Shown: piece by piece, positions 1 to 11,292 of the stretch | Layout: each line of letters starts with the position of its first letter | How positions within the stretch are numbered: the stretch's first letter is position 1 | Origin: Isoetes taiwanensis | Taxonomy: Eukaryota > Streptophyta > Lycopodiopsida > Isoetales > Isoetaceae | Direction: 5' to 3' | Assembly (NCBI GenBank): GCA_021234155.1 | Contig: JAJEKV010000111.1 | Span: 1,124,968 to 1,188,967, forward strand | DNA length: 64,000 nucleotides | Notes under the pieces: model-generated | Told to the model about the DNA's origin: nothing | Database searches by the model: none | What the model saw: the letters and a program-made list of their open reading frames with translations, nothing else | Position numbers and translations under genes: made by a program

Positions 1-505
1 TCTACATGTCTAATAATTCTATTGTCACATGTCTTTATAGATGTAGGAAAAGAATATTTGATTCTCTACATGTCCTATACTTCCATTCACATGTCTTTAT
101 AGTAGTAGGACCCAGTACTTTATTTGCTAAGGCATTGTAGGAAAGAATACATGAATTCGACATGTGTAATACTTCTATTGTCACATGTCTTTATAGAAGT
201 AGGAAAGAATACTTGATTCTCTACATGTCGTATGCTTCCATGTCACATGTCTTTATAGTAGTAGGACCAGTACTTTTGTTTGCTAAGGCATTGTAGGAAA
301 GAATACATGAATTCGACATGTGTAATACTTCTATTGTCACATGTCTTTATAGAAGTAGGAAAGAATACTTGATTCTCTACATGTCCTATCCTTCCATATC
401 ACGGGTCTTTATAGTGGTAGGACGGTACTTGATTTGCTACATGTGCGATTTGCACGTGCGATCACATGTCCTTATACTAGTATTCCATGTAAGACAAGTT
501 ACTTC
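1..505. repeat. 156-bp tandem satellite, about three copies
   Basis: Three head-to-tail copies are visible. The phrase GAATTCGACATGTGTAATAC recurs at about 153 and 309, and a diverged version opens the window. Each unit contains two sub-blocks built on ACATGTCTTTATAG followed by AGTAGGA, so the 156-bp unit is itself an older duplication of about 78 bp. The third copy degrades after about 410. The array runs off the left edge, so its total length is unknown. Short frames inside it are by-products of the repeat. Confidence 0.85.
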
Positions 506-1040
506 AACTACTTCAATTACTTAACACCTATTTTTTGCATAACAAAACCATCAAGAATTTGATTTGTATTCCTTGAGGAGTGCGGGACACGGCTGCAACA
601 AATCCTAAGCATTAATGTCATAGGACCCACGCAAAATCCTAACAATATCTTAACATTTTGGATATTGTTAGAGAAAAGACTCATTAAACCACGCCTAAAT
701 TTTTGCATAACAAACCATTAAAATTGTGAGATGTATTTTTTTTTTATGGAGGATAGGACCATTGCAACAAATCCCCAAGCATTAAAATGGCAAGACCATG
801 CAATATCCTAACATTATTCCCCATTTTGGATATCGTTAGTGGAACACCATTAAACCGTTCCTACATCTTGGTATAATTTAAACCATTAAAATTTGAGATG
901 TAATTGTTTATGGGGAATAGGACCATTGCAACAAATCCCCAAGCATTATAAAATGGCAAGACTATGCAATATCTAACATTATCCCCCCATTTTGGATATC
1001 ATTAGTGGAACACCATTAAACCATGCCTACATCTAGTTGG
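506..1040. repeat. 170-bp tandem repeat, three diverged copies
   Basis: A second, unrelated tandem family directly follows the first. Copies begin near 531, 701 and 868 with versions of TTTTTGCATAACAAACCATT, and a truncated fourth begins near 1036. Each copy also holds GCAACAAATCC and CATTTTGGATATCGTTAG. Divergence is moderate, so the family is older than the 156-bp one. No coding potential is seen. Confidence 0.75.
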
Positions 1041-1189
1041 TACTAAGGTTAGCTATAGACAATCCAATAGTTATCCACGTCATCCAATGGTTTTAAATGT
1101 ATCTAATTTATCTTATCAATGGTTCTTTCTAAGAATGCAATGGTTCTTTGAAAAACAAGATAACTTATTGCATTAGGCGATTTGCACTA

Positions 1190-4100
1190 GAACATATCAA
1201 ACCGCAAAGTGTCCTGCAGTCGACCGTGTAGAAACCCAAGTGTTTTGTTGTTCGGGCAGTACAAAGGCTCGGAATGGAGATTTGACTTTGCCATGTTGTC
1301 CGAAACAGCGAAATTACCCTAGGGACCAAGTTACACGGTCATTTTTTGCAGCAAAGAAACACAAACCCTCTACATGGCGATATTTTGCCCCTCACTAAGG
1401 CCAATTCCTCTGAACATGTTGGGCATGAGCTACTTTGGCGCTTCTGGAGCGAGGGGGGGTCTTCGCCCACGAAACTTGGTCTCGAGGGGTAATGTCGATG
1501 TTTAGGAGTCCGTTGGCGGTCGGATCCACGGTTCAGGGGTGGGAGAGTTGCCCGTCCGTGGCCAAGGACCTTCGGAGAGGACCTTTTTTGGGTCGAACTG
1601 CTTCTAGAAGGTTTTAGGGCTCCGTCTTCTAAAATCAAAAGCCCTCCACTACCTCATGACATTATGCAAGCTCTGGTCCAATCTAGCTAGGGTATGGGCT
1701 CCAAAGCGTAAACCACAGCCTTGCCCAGGTTATTGTAGGGTTTACATTATGGAGGTCGGGCTTTGGTCCGTTGCACTTGGGACATGGTTGGCGGTTGCGT
1801 TTGAAAACACGTGATAGAAATTGCAAGAATGGGGTTTGGATTTATTCTCCTCCTAGTTTTACAATTAAAAGTGTAGGCGTCTTATGCAAAGAGCAAAATT
1901 GTTTGGGATCACTCGGTTGGCGAATAGATCGAAACTACGCTATTTCAGTTCTCATGGCTCCCCATGCATGTTTAGAAATGGTCCACCTAGTTATCAAAAA
2001 GTCGACCCGTTTTGGCCTCCAAAGCGTAAACCCTCTGTCGCGTTGCTAGGTTATTGTAGGGTTTACGTTATGGAGGTGAGTTTTATTCAATTGCACTTGA
2101 GACATGGTCGAGAAGCTGTGGTTTGAAAACAAGAAGCAATAAAACGGCGAAATGGGGTTTGGATTTACTGAGGCCGGGCTTTCCTACCGGTGCTCCTCGG
2201 GAGGGCAAATGCCAATGCCTCCCCTTCCCGAACCCAGTTTCCCTATCCGGCCGTTGAATTCTCCATTCAAGTAACTTGCTTGAGCAGTTCAAACAAATTC
2301 AAGATCTGTCCCGGAGAACATATCAAACCCTTAAAGTGTCCCGCGATCGTGAGTGTAGAAACCCAAGTGTTTTGTCGTTAAGGGCGGTGCAAAAGGCTCG
2401 GAATGGAGATTTGACTTAGCCATGTCGTCCAAAGCAATGAGAAATTACCCAAGGGACCAAGTTACCGCGGTCATTTTTTGCGACAAAAAGCACAGAACCC
2501 TCTACATGGCGTGCGCACCCTCCGCTAAGGCCAATTCACTACGAGCGTGTTGGACATGAGCCACTTTGGTGCTTCTGGAGCGGGGGTGGTCTTACCCACG
2601 AAACTTGGTCTCGTGGTAATGTTGATGTTTGAGTCCGTTGGCGCAGTCGGATCACGATTCTGGCGGGGTGGGAGAGTTGCCCATCCCGTGGCCAGACCTT
2701 CGAGAGAGAACCTTTTGGTCAGAATCGCCTCGAAGGTTTTAGGCTCCGTCCTCTGCGTCAACGCCCTCCCACTACCTCATGACATTGTGCAAGATCTGGT
2801 CCAATCGACTGGCTGGCCTCCAAAGCGTAAACCACAGCCTTGCTAGGTTATTGTAGGGTTTACGTTATGGAGGTCGAAGTTTTATTCATTGCACTTGAGA
2901 CATGGTTGAGAAGGCTGCGATTGAAAACAAGAAGCAATAAGCCCGGCGAAATGGGGTTTGGATTTACCGGCCCGGGGCTTTCCTACCGGTGCTCCTCCCC
3001 GAGGGCAAATGCCAATGCCTGCCTTCCGGAGCCGGTTTCCCTATCCGACCGTTGAATTCTCCATTCAAGTAACTTGCTTGAGTAGGTTCAAAAAATTCAA
3101 GATCTGTCCCGGGAGAACATATCAAACCGCAAAGTGTCTGGAGTCGTAGTGTAGAAACCCAAGTGTTTTGTCGTTCGGGCGTACAAAGGCGGAATGGAGA
3201 TTTGACTTAGCCATAATCGTCCTAAACAGCAAAATTACCCTAGGGACCAAGTTACGGTCATTTTTTTGCAAAGAAACGAACCCTCTACATGGCGGTACCC
3301 TTGCCCTCCGCTAAGGCCAATTCACTACGACGTGTTGGACATGAGCCACTTTGGCGCTTCACGGAGCAGGGGTGGTCTTCTGCCCATGAAACTTGGTCTC
3401 GGTGGTAATGTCGATGTTTGAGTCCGTTTAGGCGGTCATATCACGATTCGGGGTGGGAGGTTGCCCGTCCGTGGCCAGGACCTTCCGGAGAGGACCTTTT
3501 GGGTTGAATCCCTACGGAAGGTTTTAGGGCTCGATCTTTTGGTAATCGCCCCTCCCATACCTCATGACATTGTGCAAGATCCTGGTCCAATCGGCTGGGG
3601 TATGGCCTCCAAAGCGTAAACCCTCTGCCTTGCGGGGTTATTGTAGGGTTTACGTTATGGAGGTCGAACTTCGGTCCGTTGCACTTGGGACATGGTCGGC
3701 AGTGCGTTTGAAAACACGAGGTAGTAGAAACTACGAGGAATGGGGTTTGGTTTAATCTCCTCCTAGTTTTGCAATTAAAAGTCTAGAGCCTTATCGCGTT
3801 AGTAAAATTGTTTGGGATCACTTGGGTTGGCCAATAGATTGAAACTCTATTATTTCAGTTTTCATGGCTCCCCATGCATGTTTAGAAATGGTCCACCTAG
3901 TTATCAAAGAAGTCAACCACGTTTTGGCCTCCAAAGCGTAAACCTGTGTTTGCTAGGTTATTGTAGGGTTTACGTTATGGAGGTCGAGTTTTATTCAATT
4001 GCACTTGAGACATGGTCGAGAAACTAGCAGTTGAAAACAAAAAAATAAAATGACAAAATGGGGTTTGGATTACCCTCCTCCCAGTGTCGCAATTAAATCA

Positions 4101-4325
4101 AAGAACACATTTTGTAGTAGCAATTTTTTTGGAATGATTCAGGATCCCAATAGATCCAAACTCTGTTATTTCGGTTGCCATGGCTCGCATGCATGTTTGA
4201 AAAAGGTACACCCAGGTCCCAAGTGCAAGCCCGACCACGTTTTGGCCTCCATAGCGTAAACCCTACAATAACTTTGGCAAGGCCGACCGTAGAAAACCCA
4301 AGTGTTTGTCGTTCGGGCAAAACTT
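1190..4325. repeat. Complex tandem array, ~800-bp units with foldback motifs
   Basis: The landmark GTAGAAACCCAAGTGTTTTG recurs near 1228, 2358 and 3150, with a shorter form near 4290. A second block (ACATGAGCCACTTTGGCGCTT and GGTTTTAGGGCTCCGTC types) recurs near 1430-1620, 2555-2750 and 3345-3540. Basic units are about 800 bp; the first and third carry an additional ~315-bp block starting with CAATTAAAAGT. Each unit contains the arms CCTCCAAAGCGTAAACC and GGTTTACGTTATGGAGG about 25 bp apart. Short open frames in it are not conserved between copies, so no gene is called. A related copy lies in reverse orientation at 63100-64000. Confidence 0.8.
1697..4263. repeat. Series of six foldback motifs inside the array
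   Basis: Left arm and right arm positions are 1697-1714/1738-1755, 2014-2033/2059-2076, 2817-2833/2856-2873, 3604-3622/3646-3663 and 3927-3944/3966-3983. A sixth site at 4244-4263 has only the left-type arm, directly followed by CCTACAATAAC, the complement of the usual loop edge. Each pair could form a stem of roughly 17 bp with a GCCTTGC...TTATTGT loop. The arms stay nearly identical while flanks vary, which may mean constraint, recent amplification, or the ends of a small foldback element. Function is unknown. Confidence 0.7.
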
Positions 4326-4329
4326 AGTC

Positions 4330-5335
4330 AAAACTTGGCCTTGCTTATTTGGCATGCCATGTCACCATTTGGAGTGCCTAGGTGGCCTGCTTGAGCCTAG
4401 GTGGCATGCATGAGCCACCTTGGCATGTTGGAGCCTGGGTGGCATGTTGGAGCCCGTGGCATATTGGGTCCGTAGCATGTTCACCTTGGCATGTTGGGGC
4501 CTAGGTGGCATGTTGGAGCCTAGTGGAGCCATGTGGCATGTTTGAGCCTAGGTGGCATTTGGAGCCACCTTGGCATGTTACCTAGGTGGTATGTTTTGAG
4601 CCACATTGGCATGTTGGAGCCTCAAGTGGCATGTTTGTGTTTTGAGCCTAGGTGGCATGTTGGTGCATAGGTGGCATGTTTGAGCCACCTTGGCATGGTG
4701 GAGCCTAGATGGCATGCCCACGTGGCATGTTTGAGCCACCTGGCGGGTTCGGTAACAGTGGCATGTTTGAGCCACCTTGGCATGTTAGAGCCCGGTGGCA
4801 TGTTGAGAGCCCACGGCATGTTTGAGCCTAGGTGGCATGGTTGAGCCACCACTTGGGATGTTGGAGCCCTAGGTGGCATGATGGAGCCACTTGGCATGTT
4901 AGGGCCTAGGTGGTATGTTTGAGCCACCTTGGCATGTTGGAGCTTAGGTGGCATGTTGAGCTGCGGTGGTATGTTTGGAGCCACCTTGGCATGTTGGAGC
5001 CTAGGTAGCATGTTGGACCTACATGGCATGTTTGCGCCACCTTTGGTGATGTTCGACACCTTGGCATCTTGGAGCTTAGGTGGCATGTTTGAGTCATGGG
5101 CATGTTTGAGCCAGCTGGCATGTTTGCCATTGTGGCAGGTTTGAGCCTTAGGTGGCATGTTGGTGCATAGGTGGCATGTTGGAGCCCGTGGCATGTTTGA
5201 GCCCACCTTGGTATGTTTGAGGAGTGGCATGTTTGAGCCACCGCGGGCATGCTGGAGCCTAGGTGGCATGTTGGGAGCCCCACCTTGGCATGTTTTGAGC
5301 CCTAGGTGCCATGTTGGTGCCTTTGGTGGAGTTCT
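4330..5335. repeat. GGTGGCATG minisatellite (~19-bp units)
   Basis: About 1 kb of short units alternates between GAGCCTAGGTGGCATGTT and GAGCCACCTTGGCATGTT. The two are partial inverted repeats of each other (AGGTGG against CCACCT), so adjacent units can pair. Unit length varies from about 17 to 21 bp and is not a multiple of three, so the long minus-strand open frame across it (4622-5380, rich in Met-Pro, Cys-His and Gln-His) is best read as a repeat artefact. Conventional plant minisatellite; size may be misassembled. Confidence 0.85.
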
Positions 5336-5339
5336 GCCT

Positions 5340-6600
5340 GAGACTCTGTCGACGAATGGGTTATGCATTGACGTTTTCAATTTGGTAGTTGAAAACCACT
5401 AAATTGATTTTTGTACCCATTGACATGATGGGATCAAAAACATGCCACAAGTCTTTTTCCATATGAAGCAACAAGTCAAACCCTTGACCTAGCCTTGCGG
5501 ATTACTCCATGACCAAGAAGGCAAGGGAAAACAATAACATACTACACAAACATAACTATACCCTATCGGGGACTTATACCACCAACATTCGAATACCTAT
5601 TGAGAGTTACCACCACAAGTTGACATTAAGCACGAATGGTAACATAAAACTTATTTAAGTTCTTAAGGTCCCTCAGATTCTATCCTTACCAAATTCCTCT
5701 ACCGAAAACTCCAATGGTAGTTGTATTTCTTGCTTGATCAAACTTCCGCAAAAAATCCTAGTCATCATGTCGTCGTCACTACAATTTGCCAATGTCATCC
5801 AATGAAAAATCAAAGATGTACATCTTTTTTCATTTTGGCCTAGTGAGAACTTGACCTTCTGACACGACATGGCATACCATGTCACGCATGTGGCATGTTA
5901 TGATAAGAAAAGAATTTTATACACTTTTGGTAGTAAATGACTAGGTTAGTCTTTGTACCAAGGGTTTTGTAGGTCAAACAATAGGAAATGGGACAATTTA
6001 GTCGAAAGCGATCAAAAAGGAGATGACAAAGTGATGGCGTAAATGGGAAAATGGAGTAAAAAAACCATAAATCAATGAATAATGGAGAACTCAATTAATG
6101 GTTTGGTCACACGTGAAAAAAAAATAATAGTTTTATACAACGCATGATAAAGCTACATTATATAGAGAGCGGTGGAGAAGAACGACCCAAAATATGTTAT
6201 CGCGGTCTTTAGTTTTGACCCTCCTTGGAAGCATGTTCACCTATACTACGGTCAATCTTAGGGTATGAAGGTTGAAGCCACCAACTTAGATGGTTGAGCC
6301 TTTATATCCTCCTACCATAGGTTTAAAGTAAATTAAGATAAAAGTTGGCTTTAGATAGATAATAATGTTACAATAAGAAGGCTTGATTGCCTAGAACAAC
6401 TCAATGAAAACCATTGATCCGGGCGTTGCCATTATTTTATCAAAGCTATTTTGATTGAAAGAGAAGCAATTAAACCATATCTTAGGAATAAAACATGTTG
6501 AGGAAAAAAACGGTCTTCTTTCTGGTGTGGTAAAAACGATATAACATCCAACGCTAGGATTAATAAGATGAATGGCCAAGATTGCGATCCTAGTGCTTTG
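5340..6600. other. Unassigned sequence, no gene recognised
   Basis: AT-rich, non-repetitive within the window. Open frames are short and lack motifs on either strand. No RNA gene, transposon terminus or splice-bounded exon could be supported. Confidence 0.5.
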
Positions 6601-7250
6601 TTCTTATTGGCTTGGAATTGTGGCCAAGATTAACAGCTCATGATCCCATTTTCCCCCCTTTGCCGACTTGCCGCTCTTTGCCATGGCACCTCTTATGATT
6701 CTCTCTCATTCCCCTTCCACACTTGTCGCCTTTGCTTCTTGTCAGCCTCTTGTCGCCATTAGACTTTCCCGCATGCTTGCGGACCTCCTCTCGGCTAATA
6801 GATCTTTTGTTTCTAATAAGGCTAGTCGATCCCTTTTTCTTTCCTCGTTTCTTTGTTCTATTTCAAGCTTTATGACAGAGACCAAAGCCTCTGATGCCTC
6901 TTTTCTCTACATCCATCATTAAAACCCACGGAATTATCAAAAGCTTGAATCATCATCGGGGGAATAGAGGCTGGAATCTAAAACCGTACATACCCTTTTC
7001 TTTAAGAAGAAATTGTTATTTTTGTGCCACACGGGATATGATGCAAAGCAGACCAATTCCCCTCCTAGATGCCTCCATCTTCTCCTCCATCTTCTCCTCA
7101 AAACACTCTGCTTTCCCCTTCATTCTACATGAATCGAAGCTCGATCAATCCCAAATGGGCGAGGGCGAGGATGAGGTCGCATTGGTGGCTCTGAGTGGCT
7201 CTCGATTTTTCGCCATCGGGGAAGTAAGTTATGGGATTTACTATACATAA
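6600..7250 (+). pseudogene. Unrecognised coding-like stretch, possible LINE remnant
   Basis: Two overlapping plus-strand frames (6668-6922 and 6894-7250) run through a C-rich segment. The first ends with a TETKAS stretch after a leucine- and serine-rich run. The second begins TSIIKTHGIIKS and includes GNRGWN. In plant LINE endonucleases a Glu-Thr-Lys-(Ala/Gly) box follows a hydrophobic strand, and upstream at 6596-6613 the + strand reads like LAWNC, so a very eroded endonuclease is possible. No catalytic Asp/His residues can be placed, so this is a weak guess. Low-complexity composition could equally explain the frames. Confidence 0.15.
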
Positions 7251-7259
7251 GGATATTTG

Positions 7260-8560
7260 GAATCTGCGTGGTGCTTCGCTAGACAAGCCTTTGGATTTGG
7301 CTTATTTCTCTAGGCATCCAAGGATTTGGTATGAGCGAATCCATTCAAATGCCTTTTGGGAAAAGAAAATTGCAATTTATGAAATACTGTTGTTTGAATA
7401 AATCTTTGGATGTTTCACAGGTTCATGTTCATGCTTGTGATGGTAGGCGTTACGTTTTTTTAAGCATATGAGCTTTCAGGTCTTTGGTTATTGTGGTGTA
7501 GCAAGATCTGATCCATTTTGTGATGGTGTTTTGCGAGCAATGGCTGCCTTGCGACTTTGTGCGCCTTGCTATGGTACTTAAATCATCGGGTAACCAACAC
7601 TTACTCGTTTACGGATCAGTAGTTCAATGGGAATGATGCATCTCAAATTTCTTGCATGGCCAAGAACAGCATAAATCTCTTTTCCCATTTTGAATTTTTT
7701 GCCCATGGAGTTCTGATTCAAGGTCATCTAAAGGCGTGACACGTTTTCTCTTTACTTTTTTTTTTTTTAGCCCTTCCCAACATACATGAATCATTCTTTT
7801 CTTTTTGCCTTTTTTTCCCCGATCTCTTGAATCATACATTGCTATCATTTTAAACATTGTCTTTTATCCGCCTCCTTTAAATCCCAATCTTGGTAGCGAG
7901 GTTATCTCTTGATAATCCATTGCTCCCAAAGTGATTATCAAGTCTACGGTTTAGATTGAGGAGATTATCAAATCCATGGTGATAATCCCTCCACTGGATG
8001 TTTAATAAACCCTCCTCTCTCGATGATTATGGCAGATAACCCTCTCTACCGAGGGGTGGTTATTTGGTAATCATCTCCAAGAGGAGGGTTATCCTCCTCT
8101 TAAAAGCTACACTTAGGATCTACAAATAATCTGTTTAGACCGGATTACCGCCAACCTAAATAATGAAAAAGCCGCATGCAAAATAATTGAAAAGCTCACA
8201 AGACTCCCAAATTTAGAGATCTTTGGATTATCATAACCAACAATAACGTTACAAAAAGTAATAGATCCCGTTCAAGCTATTAAACATTGTGAAGGCAGTA
8301 AAATAAAAAGAATGTTTCCTCTAGTTTCATAATGTAATATTAAAACTATTCTGAGAATAATAGAATGCATAAAAATAAATTGTACCTTTTAATGCACTTT
8401 AATGCATGTACATTTAATTGTACCACGAAAATACATTAATGCAATGTGTTAAGTAGTTTGTTTTAAGAATAGAATAGAAACTTGAAAATTAGATTTGGTT
8501 GCGGAAAAAAAAAAAATATCATGCCTAAAATGGAATTGTTTGGGTTCGATTCCCAAATGA
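7260..8560. other. Unassigned AT-rich sequence with small foldbacks
   Basis: No gene recognised. The part 7890-8110 repeats GATTATC and its complement GATAATC in both orientations and ends with a perfect 9-bp stem: AAGAGGAGG at 8079-8087 and CCTCCTCTT at 8093-8101 around GTTAT. This looks like an eroded miniature foldback element, but no clear terminal inverted repeats or target duplication could be set. Confidence 0.35.
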
Positions 8561-8639
8561 AAATGCTTTATTTTTAAAATAAAAAATCAATAAAGGATCA
8601 TAGATATATTGACTTTTAAATTGTGGTATATACTAATTT

Positions 8640-8880
8640 TTTTTTTTTTTTTAATTATGCACCGTGTCGACATTTCATTAGTTAAATAGTGCTTTGTTAT
8701 TTAAAAAAAATATGTCATGTGTTAATATTTCATTGGTTAAAAATCACATTTAAAAAGTAATAATGTGTTGAAAAAATGTTTTTTAATTTTAACAAATTAT
8801 GCCAGCGATGTCAATATTGTATTAATTATATTTTTAAAGTATGCCCGCGTGTCGATATTTCATTGGCCTAAAGTCACGTT
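8640..8880. repeat. Degenerate tandem block with TCGATATTTCATTGG motif
   Basis: The phrase (T)GTCGACATTTCATTAGTTAAA near 8665 returns in diverged form near 8718, 8806 and 8852, each preceded by TATGC/TATGT-like sequence and followed by an AT-rich run. Spacing is irregular (about 45-90 bp). It reads as an old tandem duplication in AT-rich DNA. Confidence 0.5.
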
Positions 8881-10243
8881 GGAAACAACATCTTTCTTTT
8901 CTATATGTACTAATAGTGCTTTTTTTACATGTCTTTATTTTAGAAAAACAATAGTTAGTAGCATTAAAAAAACAATAGCTAGATTTAAGTAACATGTAGT
9001 ACTTGGTTAAAATGACATGTAATTTTTTTTTAAAACCATCTTACTTTGATGTTGTAATTTAAGTTTATACATGTAGTAATATCTAAACCAACGCGTGTTA
9101 TTTTGATGAACAACAACATTATGGCTCGTGAAAAAAACCCACGGTCGAAAAAAACCACACGTTGACAAAATTTCAAAAACAATAGTGAAAAAAGGACACG
9201 TTGACAAAGAAAAAAAGGGAGCCAAAAACAACCACAAAGGGAAATTTTCTCGCCGCCAAAAACCACACGCCTCTTTGTGCAAATCGGATCGCGGGCCACG
9301 TGGACTTTTTTGGGACCATTTTGGTGTTGTTTTTGCATAAAACAACACTTCCGGTACAAGTAAAAACAACCGTGGACCAAAATTGGGGTCGGGCAATGAA
9401 TCGAGGGAGGAGTCCATCAGTATGGGCATCCATGACCTTGGTCCAAAAAGGAAGACGCCGGTCGGAGAAACCTGGGCGGAGGGACACCTAATGAAGCATA
9501 TGGAGATGGGAGAGGCGGGTAAAACGGGGCTGGCCGGCGAGCCCGGCTCAGGAATTTAACAAGGTCTTGATCAAAGCACGGCACCACTGGGTCCCAATCG
9601 GGGCGAGCGGAGTAGAGGCGGGAGGATTCTCCCAACTGTGGGTGTCGTCTTCTTGTCGAGGCAGGGCCTGCTTGATTGATTGTAGCCTCTTGAAGTCTTT
9701 TGCATATAAACTTATGGCCCGAAGATCCTCGGGATGCGCTAAACACTTCGCAAGACTTGTTCAAGTGTTTCGCCCATAAGGGTAAGTGATGAGCAAGCTT
9801 CGGGCATGTACTCACGCCAAGCGTGAGAGCGATCATGATCCTTTAAATAGGGTTGTTATCCATTAACAATGTCGGTGAGCATCGGGGTTGCCGGGGAAAA
9901 TTCGCGATGTGGCCCGCCTCTGAATTTGTCTTTGTGTATGAGCGGATAGAAGTCATAAGAAAGATATACACCATTGGCTGAACAACTTCGAAGATGATCA
10001 AATCGGGGGTCTTCCACGGTGGATGAGGTTGAAAACTAAAGAGAGCAATGTAAGCCTTTGTCTTCAATCAAAGGTCGACCAAATCAGGAGAAAATCCTCA
10101 TTATGCACTGCATCAACTTTGTCCGCCTCGGCCGCACCGCCGCGGGGAAAAAAGAGGTGGCGTCGGGCAACCACATAATCCGGTGTACGGAAGGAGGGCG
10201 AAATCCACGTGGAATGTGGAGAGCTATAATGTAACACTTCTGT

Positions 10244-11029
10244 TTATGTTGAGCGTCTTGGCGCCAGAGCGGCTTCACGGGAGTTGATGGTCGAGGTTGC
10301 GGATGATTTTTCCTTTTCAAGTAGGAGGGGGAGTGATCCGGAACCTTTTATGAGAGCGTGCCATGGGAAGAGGATTGCCCGGGGAGTATGGAGTCGAGCG
10401 TGGCAATCTACTGCATCATCAATTATTTTGTTTGCAGTAGCCGACGTAAAGAGAAGTGACCCGAGTTTGCAGCATGGTCGGTTGACCTTGGAGAGAGGCT
10501 GAGGCTGAGTCGTTAAGGCTCCTTGAGGCTCTTGTACATGAGTATGGTAATTCTTAGAGAGCTCGGTGTGCATTGTGTTAAGATCTGCAAGTAGGGCTTT
10601 ATCCTTGTCACCACTTGATCCTTGGCTGTTACTTGCTCCAGGTTCTTGAATTGTGGATTGTAATCGCGGGCACATTGATCGATATAAGGAGGCTGATCTG
10701 ATCATGGCGATCTTGAGATCTTCCGCGGGCCGTAAAAAAGCCTGTGCTTTTCTTGAAGTTTGTCTTCCGGGGATTGAACTTGCGTGGTGGCGGCGTGGAG
10801 ATCCCTCGGTGGATCGGCCCGATGCCTCGATTAAGCTTTGAACTCCATTCATGAAAGCGTCTTGGGGATTCTTGTAACTTGAGGACAACGGCTTGAACAT
10901 CTGTTGATATTGATAGAGGGGCACACTTTGGGAGGAAGAGTTGCAGGGGGCCCGGTTGCCTTGTGCAGGGGCGTCCCGAGAGATATGATGAGAAGTGGAG
11001 GGCATGGATTGTGGAGGAAGAAGAGACAA
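10244..11029 (-). CDS. 261-codon ORF of unknown function, possible third ORF of the Ty3 element
   Basis: This is the longest uninterrupted frame in the left third of the window. The predicted protein is Ser/Pro/Gln-rich at the N terminus (about residues 1-50). A more helical middle follows near residues 150-175 (LLADLNTMHTELSKNYHTHV), then a basic tail. I do not recognise a family. It lies 1.8 kb downstream, in transcript sense, of the integrase C-terminal module, with the same strand and similar composition, so it may be a retroelement-encoded extra ORF. A second frame over 10629-11240 is also open and a frameshift between the two is possible. No zinc knuckle, catalytic motif or clear membrane helix is visible. 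The chosen start is simply the first ATG of the frame. Confidence 0.35.
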   Translation of the reverse strand: MSLLPPQSMPSTSHHISRDAPAQGNRAPCNSSSQSVPLYQYQQMFKPLSSSYKNPQDAFMNGVQSLIEASGRSTEGSPRRHHASSIPGRQTSRKAQAFLRPAEDLKIAMIRSASLYRSMCPRLQSTIQEPGASNSQGSSGDKDKALLADLNTMHTELSKNYHTHVQEPQGALTTQPQPLSKVNRPCCKLGSLLFTSATANKIIDDAVDCHARLHTPRAILFPWHALIKGSGSLPLLLEKEKSSATSTINSREAALAPRRST

Positions 11030-11082
11030 GTAACATGCGTGGTGTTGTGTTGATCATGACCGTGGGAGAAGTAGGTGAAGTT

Positions 11083-11292
11083 TCAAACTGCCGGGTTTTG
11101 AGGAAGGAATGAAAAGATTGATGAGTGGTTACACGAGATGTGGAAGGTGACCCATGGGAGAGGAAGGTAATGATAGATGAGGGCTTGAAGATGGGCACCC
11201 ATGGAGGCTTCAAAGGCGAGGGAAGAAGGGGCTTTGCCACGATCGCGATCTACTTCATGAAAGAAGTCACGAAGAACATCATTTGTGGCCAA
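11083..11292 (-). pseudogene. Short coding-like fragment upstream of the 261-codon ORF
   Basis: Seventy-residue frame beginning MATNDVLRDFFHEVDRDRG, with balanced composition for its first 45 residues and low-quality composition after that. It precedes the 10244-11029 frame on the same strand and could be the start of the same protein separated by a frameshift. No family recognised. Confidence 0.25.

Noticed and set aside
1-505. CRISPR array
   Set aside because: Unit is 156 bp with no constant repeat and unique spacer pattern; composition and context are those of a plant satellite.
1339-3149. Frames of 60-99 residues in the complex array
   Set aside because: Not conserved in phase or length between array units.
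4622-5380. 252-codon minus-strand open frame rich in Met-Pro-Cys-His
   Set aside because: It runs entirely through the GGTGGCATG minisatellite, whose units are not multiples of three; the frame is open only because the repeat lacks stops in that phase.
8538-8560. Possible tRNA: GGTTCGATTCC flanked by complementary bases
   Set aside because: Box B-like T-arm only; no acceptor stem, anticodon arm or box A at the right distance could be found.
9007-9491. Overlapping frames on both strands (up to 140 residues)
   Set aside because: Composition follows A-rich / T-rich simple sequence with repeated CACGTTGACAAA; no motif in any frame.
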